Shown here one piece after another: positions 1-10,476 of a DNA stretch of 64,000 bases; positions within the stretch are counted from its first letter, which is position 1; each line of letters starts with the position of its first letter. The notes beneath the pieces are model-generated. The model had not been told where the DNA came from. It was given only the letters and a program-made list of their open reading frames with translations, and did not search any database. Made by a program: the position numbers and the translations under genes. Origin of the DNA: Mitsuaria sp. GD03876 (GTDB lineage Bacteria; Pseudomonadota; Gammaproteobacteria; Burkholderiales; Burkholderiaceae_C); NCBI RefSeq assembly GCF_029840635.1, contig NZ_JAOCCU010000030.1, positions 1 to 64,000 on the forward strand. Direction: 5' to 3'.

Positions 1-455
1 CTAGCGGCAATCTGCTGCTCGTAGCGGTCGCCGACCGCCAGGAGCATGTCCTTGGTGAAGTACAGGTCGCCCCGCTTTTCGCCGTGGTATTCGAAGATCT
101 CGGTCTCGACGATCGAGTCCACCGGGCAGCTCTCCTCGCAGAAGCCGCAGAAGATGCACTTGGTCAGGTCGATGTCGTAGCGCGTCGTGCGGCGCGAGCC
201 GTCGGCGCGCACGTCGGATTCGATCGTGATCGCCATGGCGGGGCACACGGCCTCGCACAGCTTGCAGGCGATGCAGCGCTCTTCACCGTTCTCGTAGCGG
301 CGCAGCGCGTGCAGGCCGCGGAAGCGAGGAGACAGCGGGGTCTTCTCTTCCGGGAACTGCACCGTGATGTTCTTCGAGAGGAAATGCCGGCCGGTCAGGG
401 CCATGCCCTTCAGCAGCTCGGTGAGCATGAAGCTCTTGACTAGGTCCTTGATCAC
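1..455 (-). CDS. nuoI: NADH-quinone oxidoreductase subunit I (partial, 3' end outside window)
   Basis: This is the ferredoxin-like subunit of complex I that carries clusters N6a and N6b in the peripheral arm. Two CxxCxxCxxxCP motifs are visible, Cys62/65/68/72 ([12 protein letters not shown]) and Cys101/104/107/111 ([12 protein letters not shown]). The start is read as GTG at 455, giving an N-terminus [20 protein letters not shown] that matches the family; no ATG lies upstream in frame. About 151 codons are visible and homologues have about 160, so only the last few residues are missing. It follows nuoH by 15 bp in the nuo operon. Confidence 0.96.
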   Translation of the reverse strand, partial: MIKDLVKSFMLTELLKGMALTGRHFLSKNITVQFPEEKTPLSPRFRGLHALRRYENGEERCIACKLCEAVCPAMAITIESDVRADGSRRTTRYDIDLTKCIFCGFCEESCPVDSIVETEIFEYHGEKRGDLYFTKDMLLAVGDRYEQQIAA

Positions 456-470
456 AGCAGATACCTCGGA

Positions 471-1565
471 TTACTTCCAGATGTTGAACGGCGACTGGAT
501 CCACAGACCCACCACGACGAGCCACACCAGGGTGACCGGAATGAAGATCTTCCAGCCCAGACGCATGATCTGGTCATAGCGATAGCGCGGGAAGGTCGCG
601 CGCACCCACAGGAAGCAGGTCACGACGAAGAAGGTCTTGGCGAACAGCCAGAACCAGTTCCAGAACGCCATCGAGTGCTGGATCCAGGCCGGCGTGTCCA
701 TGCCGAACAGCGACCAGGAGATCGGGGCCGACCAGCCGCCCAGGAACATCAGCACCGCCAGCGCCGACACCAGGATCATGTTGGCGTACTCGGCCAGGAA
801 GAACATCGCGAACGACATGCCCGAGTACTCGATCATGTGGCCGGCGACGATTTCCGATTCGCCTTCGACGACGTCGAACGGGTGGCGGTTCGTCTCGGCC
901 AGGCCGGAGATGAAGTACACCAGGAAGATCGGCAGCAGCGGCAGCCAGTTCCACGACAGGATGTTCACGCCGTGCGACGCGAACCAGCCCTGCTCCTGGC
1001 TCATCACGATCGCGCTGACGTTCATCGAGCCGGTCACCATCAGCACGACGACCAGGCAGAAGCCCATCGCGATCTCGTACGAGACCATCTGCGCCGAGGC
1101 GCGCAGCGCGCCCAGGAAGGCGTACTTCGAGTTGGACGCCCAGCCCGCGATGATCACGCCGTAGACCTCGAGCGAGGTGATGGCCATCAGGAACAGCAGG
1201 CCGGCGTTGACGTCGGCGATCGCGGCGCCCGGGCCGAACGGCACGACCGCCCAGGCGGCCAGCGCCGGCATGATCGTCATGATCGGGCCGAGGAAGAACA
1301 GGCCCTTGTTCGCGGCGCTCGGGACGATGATCTCCTTGAAGATCAGCTTCACCGCGTCGGCGATCGGGGTCAGCAGGCCCATCGGGCCGACGCGGTTCGG
1401 ACCCGGACGGATCTGCGACCAGCCGATGGCCTTGCGTTCCCACAGCGTCAGGTAGGCGACGCAGCCCAGCAGCGGCAGCAGCACGGCGACGATCTTGAGC
1501 AGGCTCCAGATCACCGGCCAGACCACACCCAGCATCGAGGCGCCGGCGTTATAGAAGTTTTCCAT
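471..1565 (-). CDS. nuoH: NADH-quinone oxidoreductase subunit H
   Basis: A 364-residue polytopic membrane protein that forms part of the quinone-binding chamber at the junction of the membrane and peripheral arms. It has eight or so hydrophobic segments. The conserved first-loop signature ([20 protein letters not shown], about residues 39-58) and the acidic loop around [20 protein letters not shown] are typical of NuoH. It sits 13 bp after nuoG and 15 bp before nuoI. Length is normal for the family. Confidence 0.98.
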   Translation of the reverse strand: MENFYNAGASMLGVVWPVIWSLLKIVAVLLPLLGCVAYLTLWERKAIGWSQIRPGPNRVGPMGLLTPIADAVKLIFKEIIVPSAANKGLFFLGPIMTIMPALAAWAVVPFGPGAAIADVNAGLLFLMAITSLEVYGVIIAGWASNSKYAFLGALRASAQMVSYEIAMGFCLVVVLMVTGSMNVSAIVMSQEQGWFASHGVNILSWNWLPLLPIFLVYFISGLAETNRHPFDVVEGESEIVAGHMIEYSGMSFAMFFLAEYANMILVSALAVLMFLGGWSAPISWSLFGMDTPAWIQHSMAFWNWFWLFAKTFFVVTCFLWVRATFPRYRYDQIMRLGWKIFIPVTLVWLVVVGLWIQSPFNIWK

Positions 1566-1578
1566 CGTCGTCTCGTCC

Positions 1579-3912
1579 TCAGGCCTTGGTCACGGCGATC
1601 GAGCCGGTGAACGCGCCCAGCGCGGCGGTCTCGGGGATGCCGGCGGGGATGCGCACCACGTTCGCGGGCAGCGACGCGTCCAGCTGCGCGGCCAGCACGG
1701 CCACGCCGCCGTCCTGCGTCACGCGGACCTGCGCGCCCTTCTCGGCCAGGCCGAGCTCGGTCCACAGCGCCTGCGACAGCGAGACGGTGGCGGCATCGCG
1801 GCCGTCGCGGGTCAGCTGCAGCGAGGTGGCGCGGCGCACCAGCGCGTCGGTCGCGTAGATCGGCACGGCGGTCAGGCGCTCCAGGCCCTGCACCGGCGCG
1901 GCGGCGGCGGAGGCCGCCGACACCGCGTTGGACAAGCGCTCGCCCAGGTCCAGCGTCGAGCCCAGCGCCGCGGCGCGGACCTGCTCGGAGCTGTCGAACT
2001 CGAAGCCCGGCAGGCCGAGCAGGTTGCCCAGTACGCGCAGCACCTTCCAGCCCGGACGGGTCTCGCCGCGGGCCTTGGCCACGCCGACGAAGCTCTGCAG
2101 GCGGCCCTCGGCGTTGACGAAGCTGCCCGAGGTTTCGGTGAACGGGGCGACGGGCAGCAGCACGTCGGCGAACTCGACGACCGGGCCGGTCTTGAACGGG
2201 CTCATCACGACGACCATCTCGGCCGCGTTGACGGCCTTGGCGGCGGCGGCGGCGTTCGCGCCGTCCAGCACCGGGTCGACGTTCAGCAGCAGCAGCGCCT
2301 TGGCGGGCTGGTCGTTGAGCAGCTGGGCGGCGGAGCGGCCGCCCTGCCCCGGCTGGGCCTTGACCAGCTGGGCGCCGACGGTGTTCGCCGCGGCGGACAG
2401 CACGCCGACGCTGGCGCCGGTCTGCTCGCCGATCCAGGTGGCCAGCGACAGCAGCGTCGCGGCCTGCGGATGCTGGATCGCGGCATTGCCGAGCAGCACG
2501 GCCTTGTGCTCTCCCGACAGCAGCGCGTCGGCGATCGCCTTGGCGGCGTCCGTCGCCTGGCCTTGCGCCGGGGCGCCGACGCCCTTGGCGGCGCCGATGG
2601 CGGCGGCGACGTTGGCCAGTTCAGCGGCCCAGGCCGACGGCGCGGCGGCGATCGTCGCGGCGACCGGCAGCTTCCAGTCCTCGACCGAGCCGTTCAGCGC
2701 CACGACCCGCGCGCCGCGGCGGGCGGCCTGGCGCAGGCGTTGCGCGAACAGCGGGTGGTCCTTGCGCAGCGACGAACCGACGACGAACGCGCGGTCCAGC
2801 GTCGACAGCGACGCGATCGACGTGCCCAGCCACAGGGCCTTGCCGTCGGCGGCGCGCAGTGCGGCGTCGCTCACGCGCAGCCGCGTGTCGATGTTCTCGC
2901 TGCCCAGGCCGCGCACCAGTTGCGCCAGCAGGTGCAGTTCCTCGACGGTGCTGTGCTCCGAGCCCAGCGCGGCGATGGACGCGCCGCCCTTCTCCGTCTT
3001 GATCTGCTTGAGGCCGTTGGCCACGTACTCGAGCGCCGTGGTCCAGTCGACCGGCTTCCACTCGCCGCCCTGCTTGAGCATCGGCGTGGTCAGGCGTTCG
3101 TCGCCGTTGAGGGCTTCATACGAGAAGCGGTCGCGGTCGGCGATCCAGCACTCGTTGACGGCCTCGTTCTCCAGCGGGACGACGCGCAGCACTTCGTTGT
3201 TCTTGACCTGGACGATCAGGTTGGCGCCGGTCGAATCGTGCGGGCTGACGCTCTTGCGACGCGACAGTTCCCAGGTGCGGGCGCTGTAGCGGAAGGGCTT
3301 GCTGGTCAGCGCGCCGACCGGGCAGATGTCGATCATGTTGCCCGACAGCTCCGAGTCCACCGTGCGGCCGACGAAGGTCTGGATCTCGCTGTGCTCGCCG
3401 CGGTGCGCCATGCCGAGTTCCATCACGCCGGAGATCTCCTGGCCGAAACGGACGCAGCGCGTGCAGTGGATGCAACGGCTCATCTCTTCCATCGAGATCA
3501 GCGGGCCGACGTTCTTGTGGAACACGACGCGCTTCTCTTCGGTGTAGCGCGAGGCGCCGGCGCCGTAGCCGACGGCCAGATCCTGCAGCTGGCACTCGCC
3601 GCCCTGGTCGCAGATCGGGCAGTCCAGCGGGTGATTGATCAGCAGGAACTCCATCACGCCCTGCTGGGCCTTGATGGCTTTCTCGCTCTTGGTGCGGACG
3701 ATCATGCCCTGCGTCACCGGCGTCGCGCAGGCGGGCAGCGGCTTGGGCGCCTTCTCCACGTCGACCAGGCACATGCGGCAGTTGGCCGCGATGCTCAGCT
3801 TCTTGTGGTAGCAGAAGTGCGGGATGTAGGTCCCGGCCTTCTCGGCGGCATGCATGACCATGCTGCCCTCGGGCACTTCGACCTTCTGGCCGTCGAGTTC
3901 GATTTCAACCAT
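1579..3912 (-). CDS. nuoG: NADH-quinone oxidoreductase subunit G
   Basis: The 777-residue large Fe-S subunit of complex I. In order: a plant-type [2Fe-2S] domain (Cys34, 45, 48, 62), a His/Cys-ligated [4Fe-4S] site ([18 protein letters not shown]), a second [4Fe-4S] set ([10 protein letters not shown] with the distal [13 protein letters not shown]), then a long molybdopterin-oxidoreductase-like domain that has lost catalytic function in this family. The C-terminal third is Ala-rich. It lies between nuoF (22 bp) and nuoH (13 bp) in the operon. Confidence 0.97.
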   Translation of the reverse strand: MVEIELDGQKVEVPEGSMVMHAAEKAGTYIPHFCYHKKLSIAANCRMCLVDVEKAPKPLPACATPVTQGMIVRTKSEKAIKAQQGVMEFLLINHPLDCPICDQGGECQLQDLAVGYGAGASRYTEEKRVVFHKNVGPLISMEEMSRCIHCTRCVRFGQEISGVMELGMAHRGEHSEIQTFVGRTVDSELSGNMIDICPVGALTSKPFRYSARTWELSRRKSVSPHDSTGANLIVQVKNNEVLRVVPLENEAVNECWIADRDRFSYEALNGDERLTTPMLKQGGEWKPVDWTTALEYVANGLKQIKTEKGGASIAALGSEHSTVEELHLLAQLVRGLGSENIDTRLRVSDAALRAADGKALWLGTSIASLSTLDRAFVVGSSLRKDHPLFAQRLRQAARRGARVVALNGSVEDWKLPVAATIAAAPSAWAAELANVAAAIGAAKGVGAPAQGQATDAAKAIADALLSGEHKAVLLGNAAIQHPQAATLLSLATWIGEQTGASVGVLSAAANTVGAQLVKAQPGQGGRSAAQLLNDQPAKALLLLNVDPVLDGANAAAAAKAVNAAEMVVVMSPFKTGPVVEFADVLLPVAPFTETSGSFVNAEGRLQSFVGVAKARGETRPGWKVLRVLGNLLGLPGFEFDSSEQVRAAALGSTLDLGERLSNAVSAASAAAAPVQGLERLTAVPIYATDALVRRATSLQLTRDGRDAATVSLSQALWTELGLAEKGAQVRVTQDGGVAVLAAQLDASLPANVVRIPAGIPETAALGAFTGSIAVTKA

Positions 3913-3934
3913 AGTTCTTCTCAGCGGCTCCGGA

Positions 3935-5323
3935 TCAGGCGTGCGCCGGCGACTTCGCCGTGGCGGACGGGGACGACGCGGCGTGCGCCTTGTTCTGCTG
4001 GGCCTGCTCGATCATCGCGATGAACTCGGCCTTGAAGTGCTTGAGCATCGCGCGCACCGGCATCGCCGCGGCGTCGCCCAGCGCGCAGATGGTGCGGCCC
4101 TGGATGTTGTCGGCCACGGAGTTCAGCAGCTCGATGTCCTCGACGCGGCCCTTGCCGTGGGCGATGCGCTCGATCACGCGGTGCATCCAGCCCGTGCCCT
4201 CGCGGCAGGGGGTGCACTGGCCGCAGGACTCGTGCGCGTAGAAGTAGGACAGGCGCAGCAGGCTGGTCACCATGCAGCGGGTCTCGTCCATCACGATGAC
4301 GGCGCCCGAGCCCAGCATCGAGCCGGCCTTGGCGATGGAGTCATAGTCCATCGTGCACTGCATCATGATGTCGGCCGGCAGCACCGGCGCGGACGAGCCG
4401 CCCGGGATCACCGCCTTGAGCTTGCGGCCGCCGCGCATGCCGCCGGCGAGCTCGAGCAGCTTCTCGAACGAGGTGCCCAGCGGGATCTCGTAGTTGCCCG
4501 GGCGCTCGACGTCGCCGGAGATCGAGAAGATCTTCGTGCCGCCGTTGTTGGGCTTGCCGACCTCGAGGTAGGCCTGGCCGCCGTTGCGGATGATCCAGGG
4601 CACCGCGGCGAAGGTCTCGGTGTTGTTGATCGTCGTGGGCTTGCCGTACAGGCCGAACGAGGCCGGGAACGGCGGCTTGAAGCGCGGCTGGCCCTTCTTG
4701 CCTTCCAGCGATTCCAGCAGCGCGGTTTCCTCGCCGCAGATGTAGGCGCCGAAGCCGTGGTGCGCGTGCAGCTGGAAGCTGAAGTTGCTGCCCAGGATGT
4801 TGTCGCCCAGCAGGCCCGCGGCGCGGGCCTCTTCCAGGGCCGCCTCGAAGCGCTCGTAGACCTCGAAGATCTCGCCGTGGATGTAGTTGTAGCCGACCTT
4901 GATGCCCATCGCGAACGCCGCGATCGCCATGCCTTCGATGACGATGTGCGGGTTGAACATCAGGATGTCGCGGTCCTTGCAGGTGCCCGGCTCGCCTTCG
5001 TCGCTGTTGCAGACGAGGTACTTCGCGCCCGGGAATTGGCGGGGCATGAAGCTCCACTTCAGGCCGGTCGGGAAACCGGCGCCGCCGCGGCCGCGCAGGC
5101 CGGAGGCCTTCACCTCGGCGATGACCTGGTCGGAGGTCATGCCCTGGCCCTCGCCCTGGGCGAGGATCTTGCGCAGGGCCTGGTAGCCGCCGCGCGCTTC
5201 ATAGTCCTTCAGCGACCAGTTCTTGCCATCGAGGCCCGCGTAGATCTGCGGGGTGATGTTGCGGTCGTGGAAGCAGGTTTCCTTGCCGGTGGCCTGCCAC
5301 TTCGAGAGATCGATGTTCGTCAT
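3935..5323 (-). CDS. nuoF: NADH-quinone oxidoreductase subunit F
   Basis: The 462-residue NADH-oxidising, FMN-binding subunit of complex I. The glycine-rich nucleotide/FMN motif [13 protein letters not shown] and the [14 protein letters not shown] segment are intact, as is the [4Fe-4S] N3 motif [15 protein letters not shown]. The C-terminus is a short Ala/Ser-rich tail not needed for function. It starts 12 bp after nuoE and electrons pass from it to NuoE and NuoG. Confidence 0.98.
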   Translation of the reverse strand: MTNIDLSKWQATGKETCFHDRNITPQIYAGLDGKNWSLKDYEARGGYQALRKILAQGEGQGMTSDQVIAEVKASGLRGRGGAGFPTGLKWSFMPRQFPGAKYLVCNSDEGEPGTCKDRDILMFNPHIVIEGMAIAAFAMGIKVGYNYIHGEIFEVYERFEAALEEARAAGLLGDNILGSNFSFQLHAHHGFGAYICGEETALLESLEGKKGQPRFKPPFPASFGLYGKPTTINNTETFAAVPWIIRNGGQAYLEVGKPNNGGTKIFSISGDVERPGNYEIPLGTSFEKLLELAGGMRGGRKLKAVIPGGSSAPVLPADIMMQCTMDYDSIAKAGSMLGSGAVIVMDETRCMVTSLLRLSYFYAHESCGQCTPCREGTGWMHRVIERIAHGKGRVEDIELLNSVADNIQGRTICALGDAAAMPVRAMLKHFKAEFIAMIEQAQQNKAHAASSPSATAKSPAHA

Positions 5324-5335
5324 CGTCCAGGTCCC

Positions 5336-5851
5336 TCAGTTCTTGTTGGCCGCGTGGTGCGCTCTGAGCGCGTCCACCAGCTCGTCCAGCCGCTCGGCGC
5401 TCATGAAGCTCAGCATCTGGCGGTCGTTGACCAGCATCACCGGCGAGTCGGCGCAGGCGCCCAGGCACTCGCTCTGCTGCACGGTGAAGACGCCGTCGGC
5501 GGTCGTGCCGCCGGCCTCGACGCCCAGCTTCGCGCACAGGTGGTCCAGCGCCTTCTGGCCGTCGCGCAGCTGGCACGGCAGGTTGGTGCAGACGTTGAGC
5601 TTGAACGCCCCCAGCTTGCGCTGGTTGTACATGTTGTAGAAGGTCGTGACCTCGTAGACGGCGATCGCCGGCATGCCGAGGTAGTCCGCGATCGCGTCCT
5701 CGGCCTGGCGGGACACGAAGCCCTGCTCCTGCTGGACGATCGACAGACAGGCCATCACGGCCGATTGCGCCTGCTCCGCCGGGTACTTGGCGACTTCGCG
5801 GGCGAAGCGGGCCGCGGTGGCCTCGCTCAGGATGAATTCAGTGCTGCTCAT
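5336..5851 (-). CDS. nuoE: NADH-quinone oxidoreductase subunit E
   Basis: The 171-residue thioredoxin-like [2Fe-2S] subunit (cluster N1a) of complex I. Ligands are seen in CTNLPCQLRD and SECLGACADSPVMLVND, the usual C-x4-C and C-x3-C pairs. I chose ATG at 5851 (MSSTEFILSE). A TTG at 5866 would add five residues but would overlap the nuoD stop and is less likely. nuoD ends 11 bp upstream. Confidence 0.96.
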   Translation of the reverse strand: MSSTEFILSEATAARFAREVAKYPAEQAQSAVMACLSIVQQEQGFVSRQAEDAIADYLGMPAIAVYEVTTFYNMYNQRKLGAFKLNVCTNLPCQLRDGQKALDHLCAKLGVEAGGTTADGVFTVQQSECLGACADSPVMLVNDRQMLSFMSAERLDELVDALRAHHAANKN

Positions 5852-5862
5852 CGCTTCACCAC

Positions 5863-7119
5863 TCAACGGTCAATTTCACCGAACACGATGTCCATCGTGC
5901 CGATCACGGCCACCGCGTCGGCGATCATGTGCCCGCGGGCCATCTCGTCCAGCGCGGCCAGGTGCGAATAACCCGGCGCGCGGATCTTCAGCCGGTACGG
6001 CTTGTTGGCGCCGTCGCTGACGATGTAGATGCCGAACTCGCCCTTCGGATGCTCGACCGAGGCGTAGGCCTCGCCCTCGGGGACGCGGAAGCCTTCGGTG
6101 AACAGCTTGAAGTGGTGGATCAGCTCTTCCATGCTGGTCTTCATCGCCACGCGGCTGGGCGGCGCCACCTTGTGGTTGTCGGTGATGACCGGGCCGGGGT
6201 TGGCCTTGAGCCACTTCACGCACTGCTGGACGATGCGGTTGGACTGGCGCATCTCCTCGACGCGCACGCAGTAGCGGTCGTAGGTGTCGCCGTTGGTGCC
6301 GACCGGGATGTCGAAGTCCATGCGGCCGTACACGTCGTACGGCTGGGTCTTGCGGGTGTCCCAGGCGATGCCCGAGCCGCGCAGCATCGGGCCGGTCAGG
6401 CCCAGGTTCAGCGCGCGCTCCGGCGTGACGACGCCGATGCCCACGGTGCGCTGTTTCCAGATGCGGTTGTCGGTCAGCAGCGTCTCGTAGTCGTCGACGT
6501 TGGCCGGGAAGCGGTTGCAGAAGTCCTCGATGAAATCGAGCAGCGAGCCCTGGCGGTTCTCGTTGAGCTTGTCGATCGCCTTCTGGTTCTTGATCTTGCT
6601 GACCTTGTACTGCGGCATCGCGTCGGGCAGGTCGCGGTAGACGCCGCCCGGACGAAAGTAGGCCGCGTGCATGCGCGCGCCCGAGACCGCCTCGTACATG
6701 TCAAAGATGTCCTCGCGCTCGCGGAAGCAGTAGATGAGGATGTTCATCGCGCCGCAGTCGATGCCGTGCGCGCCCAACCACAGCAGGTGGTTCAGGATGC
6801 GGGTCAGCTCGCCGAACATCACGCGGATGTACTGCGCGCGCTCCGGCACTTCCAGGCCGAGCATCTTCTCGATGGCCAGGCAGTACGCGTGCTCGTTGGA
6901 CATCATCGACACGTAGTCGAGGCGGTCCATGTAGGGCAGCGACTGGATGAAGGTCTTGGTCTCGGCCAGCTTCTCGGTGGCGCGGTGCAGCAGGCCGATG
7001 TGCGGGTCGGCGCGCTGGATGACTTCGCCGTCCAGCTCCAGCACCAGGCGCAGCACGCCGTGCGCGGCCGGATGCTGCGGGCCGAAGTTCAGGGTGTAGT
7101 TCTTGATTTCGGCTGGCAT
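5863..7119 (-). CDS. nuoD: NADH-quinone oxidoreductase subunit D
   Basis: The 418-residue 49-kDa-type subunit that helps form the quinone site of complex I. The N-terminal [14 protein letters not shown] motif, with its quinone-site histidine, is present. Homologues begin with a peptide resembling [10 protein letters not shown], so ATG at 7119 is preferred. A GTG at 7125 overlapping the nuoC stop by 4 bp (GTGA) is an alternative. In either case nuoC and nuoD are probably translationally coupled. Confidence 0.97.
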   Translation of the reverse strand: MPAEIKNYTLNFGPQHPAAHGVLRLVLELDGEVIQRADPHIGLLHRATEKLAETKTFIQSLPYMDRLDYVSMMSNEHAYCLAIEKMLGLEVPERAQYIRVMFGELTRILNHLLWLGAHGIDCGAMNILIYCFREREDIFDMYEAVSGARMHAAYFRPGGVYRDLPDAMPQYKVSKIKNQKAIDKLNENRQGSLLDFIEDFCNRFPANVDDYETLLTDNRIWKQRTVGIGVVTPERALNLGLTGPMLRGSGIAWDTRKTQPYDVYGRMDFDIPVGTNGDTYDRYCVRVEEMRQSNRIVQQCVKWLKANPGPVITDNHKVAPPSRVAMKTSMEELIHHFKLFTEGFRVPEGEAYASVEHPKGEFGIYIVSDGANKPYRLKIRAPGYSHLAALDEMARGHMIADAVAVIGTMDIVFGEIDR

Positions 7120-7121
7120 GC

Positions 7122-7718
7122 TCACAGGCCCCCGTAGTTGTCTTCGCGGATCACGCGCGGGGTGATCTCGCGCGGCTCGATGGTCACCGGCTGGTAGACC
7201 ACCCGCTTCTGCTCGGGGTCGTAGCGCATCTCGACGTGGCCCGTCACCGGGAAGTCCTTGCGCATCGGGTGGCCGATGAAGCCGTAGTCCGTGAGGATGC
7301 GGCGCAGGTCCTCGTGGCCTTCGAAGATGATCCCGTACATGTCGAACGCCTCGCGCTCGAACCAGTTGGCGGCGTTCCAGATCGGGGTCACCGCGGCGAC
7401 CGACGGGAAGTCGTCGTCGGGCGCGAAGACCTTGACGCGCAGGCGCCAGTTCTTGTTGATCGACAGCAGGTGCGACACGACCGCGAAGCGCGCGCCTTCA
7501 TGGGCGCCGTCCTTGTAGGTCGAGTAGTCCACGCCGCACAGGTCGATCAGCTGCTCGAAGCGCAGCTCCGAGTGATCGCGCAGCAGCTTGGCGACGTTGA
7601 AGTAGTCCTTGGCCGCGACGGTGATGGTGATTTCGCCCAGCGCGCGCTTGAGCGCGACGATCTGGTCGCCCAGCACGCTGTGCAGCGCCGCCTGCAGGGT
7701 GTCGAGTTTCATGGTCAT
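7122..7718 (-). CDS. nuoC: NADH-quinone oxidoreductase subunit C
   Basis: The 198-residue 30-kDa-type subunit of complex I, not fused to NuoD as it is in enterobacteria. The signature region with [20 protein letters not shown] and the following [17 protein letters not shown] stretch is intact. ATG at 7718 and ATG at 7712 are both possible starts (MTMKLDTL or MKLDTL). It is tightly packed against nuoD. Confidence 0.97.
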   Translation of the reverse strand: MTMKLDTLQAALHSVLGDQIVALKRALGEITITVAAKDYFNVAKLLRDHSELRFEQLIDLCGVDYSTYKDGAHEGARFAVVSHLLSINKNWRLRVKVFAPDDDFPSVAAVTPIWNAANWFEREAFDMYGIIFEGHEDLRRILTDYGFIGHPMRKDFPVTGHVEMRYDPEQKRVVYQPVTIEPREITPRVIREDNYGGL

Positions 7719-7738
7719 GGGAGTCAGCCTGCTTCTGC

Positions 7739-8215
7739 TCAGCGAGCGATGGTGTTCTCGCGACGGATCTTGGCCTGCAGCTGCAGGATGCCGTAGAGCA
7801 GCGCCTCGGCGGTCGGCGGACAGCCCGGGACATAGACGTCGACCGGGACGATGCGGTCACAGCCGCGCACCACCGAATAGCTGTAGTGGTAGTAGCCGCC
7901 GCCGTTGGCGCAGCTGCCCATGGAGAGCACCCAGCGCGGCTCGGCCATCTGGTCGTAGACCTTGCGCAGCGCCGGCGCCATCTTGTTGCACAGCGTGCCG
8001 GCCACGATCATCAGGTCGGACTGGCGGGGGCTCGGACGGAACAGCATGCCGAAGCGGTCGATGTCGTAGCGGGCGGCGCCCGCGTGCATCATCTCGACCG
8101 CGCAGCAGGCGAGACCGAAGGTCATCGGCCACAACGAGCCGGTCTTGGACCAGTTCACCAGCTTGTCCAGCTGGGTGGTCATGAAGCCTTCCTTCAAAAC
8201 GCCTTCGTTACCCAT
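7739..8215 (-). CDS. nuoB: NADH-quinone oxidoreductase subunit B
   Basis: The 158-residue subunit that carries terminal cluster N2, the electron donor to quinone. The tandem-cysteine motif [10 protein letters not shown] and the further ligands in [10 protein letters not shown] and [11 protein letters not shown] are present. The start at 8215 ([11 protein letters not shown]) matches related proteins. An internal ATG at MTTQ is preceded by a GAAGGAAGG run that looks like a ribosome site, but family length favours the longer form. It is separated from nuoA by an unusually long 171-bp gap. Confidence 0.96.
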   Translation of the reverse strand: MGNEGVLKEGFMTTQLDKLVNWSKTGSLWPMTFGLACCAVEMMHAGAARYDIDRFGMLFRPSPRQSDLMIVAGTLCNKMAPALRKVYDQMAEPRWVLSMGSCANGGGYYHYSYSVVRGCDRIVPVDVYVPGCPPTAEALLYGILQLQAKIRRENTIAR

Positions 8216-8307
8216 ATCGAATTTCCAATCTTTCGAGATCAGCTGGGAAGGCCTTCGAAGCCGCGGACATCTCTTGACGCCGCCTTGACGACTGGGTCTT
8301 CCCTAAC

Positions 8308-8337
8308 GGACACGCGCCCGAAACGGGCGCCGTGTCC
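8308..8337 (-). other. Perfect-stem hairpin in the nuoA-nuoB gap
   Basis: The arms GGACAC-GCGCCCG (8308-8320) and CGGGCGC-(C)-GTGTCC (8324-8337) pair through 13 bp with one bulged base and an AAA loop. No T-tract follows on the minus strand, so it is not a textbook terminator. It may be an mRNA stability or attenuation element, or a repeat relic, inside the operon. Confidence 0.6.
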
Positions 8338-8386
8338 TGAAGCATTCACGGGTCCGGCCTGCCGCCGGGACGCCGTCACCGCATGG

Positions 8387-8746
8387 TCACTCCCAGTCGA
8401 GCGCGCCCTTCTTCCACTCGTAGGCGAAGCCCACGACCAGGATGCCGAGGAAGATCATCATCGCCCAGAAGCCCTCGGCGCCGATCTCGCGCAGCGAGAC
8501 CGCCCAGGGGAAGAGGAAGGCGATTTCCAGATCGAAGAGGATGAAGAGGATGGCCACGAGGTAGTAGCGCACGTCGAACTTCATGCGCGCGTCCTCGAAG
8601 GCCTCGAAGCCGCACTCGTAGGGGCTGTTCTTCGCCGCGTCAGGGCGACGCGGGCCGGCCAGGAAGCCCAGCACTTGCGGGGCGATACCCACTCCGCAAC
8701 CGACCAGGATGAAAAGGATGACGGGCAGGTATTGTTCCAGGCTCAC
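8387..8746 (-). CDS. nuoA: NADH-quinone oxidoreductase subunit A
   Basis: A 119-residue, three-helix membrane subunit at the front of the nuo operon. It contains the conserved [20 protein letters not shown] loop (with the ubiquinone-site cysteine) and [12 protein letters not shown] placed the start at GTG 8746 ([10 protein letters not shown]), preceded by a GAGAGCAA ribosome site, because further upstream the frame is not protein-like. Operon transcription probably starts in the 290-bp region between this gene and tRNA-Leu. Confidence 0.95.
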   Translation of the reverse strand: MSLEQYLPVILFILVGCGVGIAPQVLGFLAGPRRPDAAKNSPYECGFEAFEDARMKFDVRYYLVAILFILFDLEIAFLFPWAVSLREIGAEGFWAMMIFLGILVVGFAYEWKKGALDWE

Positions 8747-9038
8747 GACTTGCTCTCGTTTTGATGCCGGGACTCGAATATGCCGACAGAGCGCGGCAAA
8801 ACCAATTCCCGACGTGTCACCGATGATTGGCGGGCCATGGGCCGACCAATCGATTCGGCAAAAGCAACGGGCGCGCCGCCAGCGATTATCCAATCGCTCA
8901 CGGACCGCGCCCGCCTTGTCCTCCGGAGAATCGCACACGCATGTGGCATGGAGATTTCCGGAGTCCCTCGACCTGCTTGATCACCTTCGATCCGGCTTTC
9001 CGGCTAGATCGCGAAGACCATGGCAGGCCGATTTATTC
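8747..9038 (-). other. nuo operon leader/promoter region
   Basis: No coding sequence is convincing here. A clear hairpin lies at 8825-8851: the outer arms GATTGG/CCAATC flank inner arms GGCC/GGCC around an ATG loop. It is about 80 bp before the nuoA start and could sit in the transcript leader. I could not fix a promoter with confidence. Confidence 0.4.
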
Positions 9039-9123
9039 TGGTGCCGACGGCGAGACTCGAACTCGCACAGCTTTCGCCACTACCCCCTCAAGATAGCGTG
9101 TCTACCAATTTCACCACGTCGGC
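9039..9123 (-). tRNA. leuU: tRNA-Leu (anticodon GAG)
   Basis: On the minus strand this reads GCCGACG (acceptor), then GTGAAATTGGTAGACAC (D arm), then the anticodon stem CTATCTTGAGGGGGTAG with anticodon GAG, a class-II variable arm, GAGTTCGAGTCTC (T arm), CGTCGGC, the discriminator A and an encoded CCA. The 85-nt length and long variable arm fit tRNA-Leu. It lies between secG and nuoA, a placement common in Betaproteobacteria. Confidence 0.95.
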
Positions 9124-9257
9124 TGGGTGTCACCTTTCAGTGACTTTGTCTTGACGGCTCGCGTTTCAGACAGCCTCGAATTCTATACCGCTTTCTGAAC
9201 CCGAAAGGGAAACCGAAGCAATTTTGTCGAGGAGCTTACGCTGGCCGCCCATCGCTG

Positions 9258-9653
9258 TCAGTTCGAGGCGCCGGAGGCCGCCGCCGAAGGCGCGGCCTGG
9301 GGAGCGATCGACGCGCCCGGCAGCGCCGCGGCCGAGGCCGGCGACGCCGGCGTGGCGGCGCGCTCCAGCAGCTGCTCGCCGGCCGACGGACCCGTGTTGA
9401 AGCCGCTGCCGTCGCGGTGGCTGCCCATGTAGGCCAGCGCCAGCGTCGCCACGAAGAAGATCGTCGCCGCGACCGCGGTCGAGCGCGACAGGAAGTTGGC
9501 ACTGCCGGTCGCGCCGAACAGCGAGCCCGAGGCCCCGCTGCCGAACGAGGCGCCCATGTCGGCGCCCTTGCCGTGCTGGACCAGCACCAGGCCGATCATC
9601 GCCAGCGCCGCGATCAGCTGCAGCACCAGCACCAGGTTCATCATCACTTGCAT
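9258..9653 (-). CDS. secG: Preprotein translocase subunit SecG
   Basis: A 131-residue inner-membrane protein, the small stimulatory subunit of SecYEG. Two transmembrane helices are visible (about residues 4-24 and 60-78), separated by the conserved cytosolic loop VLVQHGKGADMGASFGSGAS. A long Ala/Pro/Ser tail follows, as in other Burkholderiales. It lies 34 bp after tpiA, and the two genes are probably co-transcribed. Confidence 0.95.
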   Translation of the reverse strand: MQVMMNLVLVLQLIAALAMIGLVLVQHGKGADMGASFGSGASGSLFGATGSANFLSRSTAVAATIFFVATLALAYMGSHRDGSGFNTGPSAGEQLLERAATPASPASAAALPGASIAPQAAPSAAASGASN

Positions 9654-9687
9654 TGCTTCTTTCTCCAGGAACCTTGAACGCCGGGCT

Positions 9688-10428
9688 TCAGCCGGCGGCG
9701 CGGCAGATCGCCGCGAAATCGGCCGCCTTCAGCGCGGCGCCTCCGATGAGGCCGCCGTCGATGTCCGGCTGCGCAAACAGTTGGGCGGCGTTGTCGGGCT
9801 TGACGCTGCCGCCGTACAGGATCTGCATCTGGTCGGCCTTCTGCGTGGCCGCGCGCAGCTGCTGGCGCAGCAGCGCGTGCACGTGCTGCGCCTGCTCCGG
9901 CGTCGCGGTCAGGCCGGTGCCGATCGCCCACACCGGCTCGTAGGCCACCACGATCTCGCCGATGCAGTGCGTCAGCATGTGGACGACCGCCGCGAGCTGG
10001 CGCTTGACGACTTCCTCGGTGCGGCCGGCCTCGCGTTCGGCCAGCGTCTCGCCGACGCAGACGATCGGCGTGACGCCATGCGCCAGCGCCGCCTTGGCCT
10101 TGTCGGCGACCAGCTGGTCGCCTTCCGCGTGGTACGCGCGGCGCTCCGAATGGCCGACGATCGCGAAGCGGCAGCCGATGTCCGCCAGCATCGCCGACGA
10201 CACCTCGCCGGTGTAGGCGCCCTGCTCGTGCGCCGAACAATCCTGCGAGCCGAACGCCACCTGCGTGCCGGTCAGCGCGAGCGCCGTCTCCGCGATGTAC
10301 GGGAACGGCACGCACACCGCCACCTGGGCATTCCACGGACCCGCTTCCTTCAGGCCCGCCAGCAGCACGGCGTTGGATGCACGGGTGCCATGCATCTTCC
10401 AGTTGCCGACCACCAGTTTCTTGCGCAT
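9688..10428 (-). CDS. tpiA: Triosephosphate isomerase
   Basis: A 246-residue TIM-barrel enzyme that interconverts dihydroxyacetone phosphate and glyceraldehyde 3-phosphate in glycolysis and gluconeogenesis. Active-site residues are visible: the Asn/Lys of VVGNWKMHG, the catalytic His in IVGHSERR, the catalytic Glu in [11 protein letters not shown], and the phosphate-gripping YGGSVKPDN. Length is normal. It sits between the quinone oxidoreductase gene and secG. Confidence 0.97.
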   Translation of the reverse strand: MRKKLVVGNWKMHGTRASNAVLLAGLKEAGPWNAQVAVCVPFPYIAETALALTGTQVAFGSQDCSAHEQGAYTGEVSSAMLADIGCRFAIVGHSERRAYHAEGDQLVADKAKAALAHGVTPIVCVGETLAEREAGRTEEVVKRQLAAVVHMLTHCIGEIVVAYEPVWAIGTGLTATPEQAQHVHALLRQQLRAATQKADQMQILYGGSVKPDNAAQLFAQPDIDGGLIGGAALKAADFAAICRAAG

Positions 10429-10476
10429 CAGATCAACTCCCTTGAATCCGAAATTCCCGCGAGCGAGCCGCGAGGC

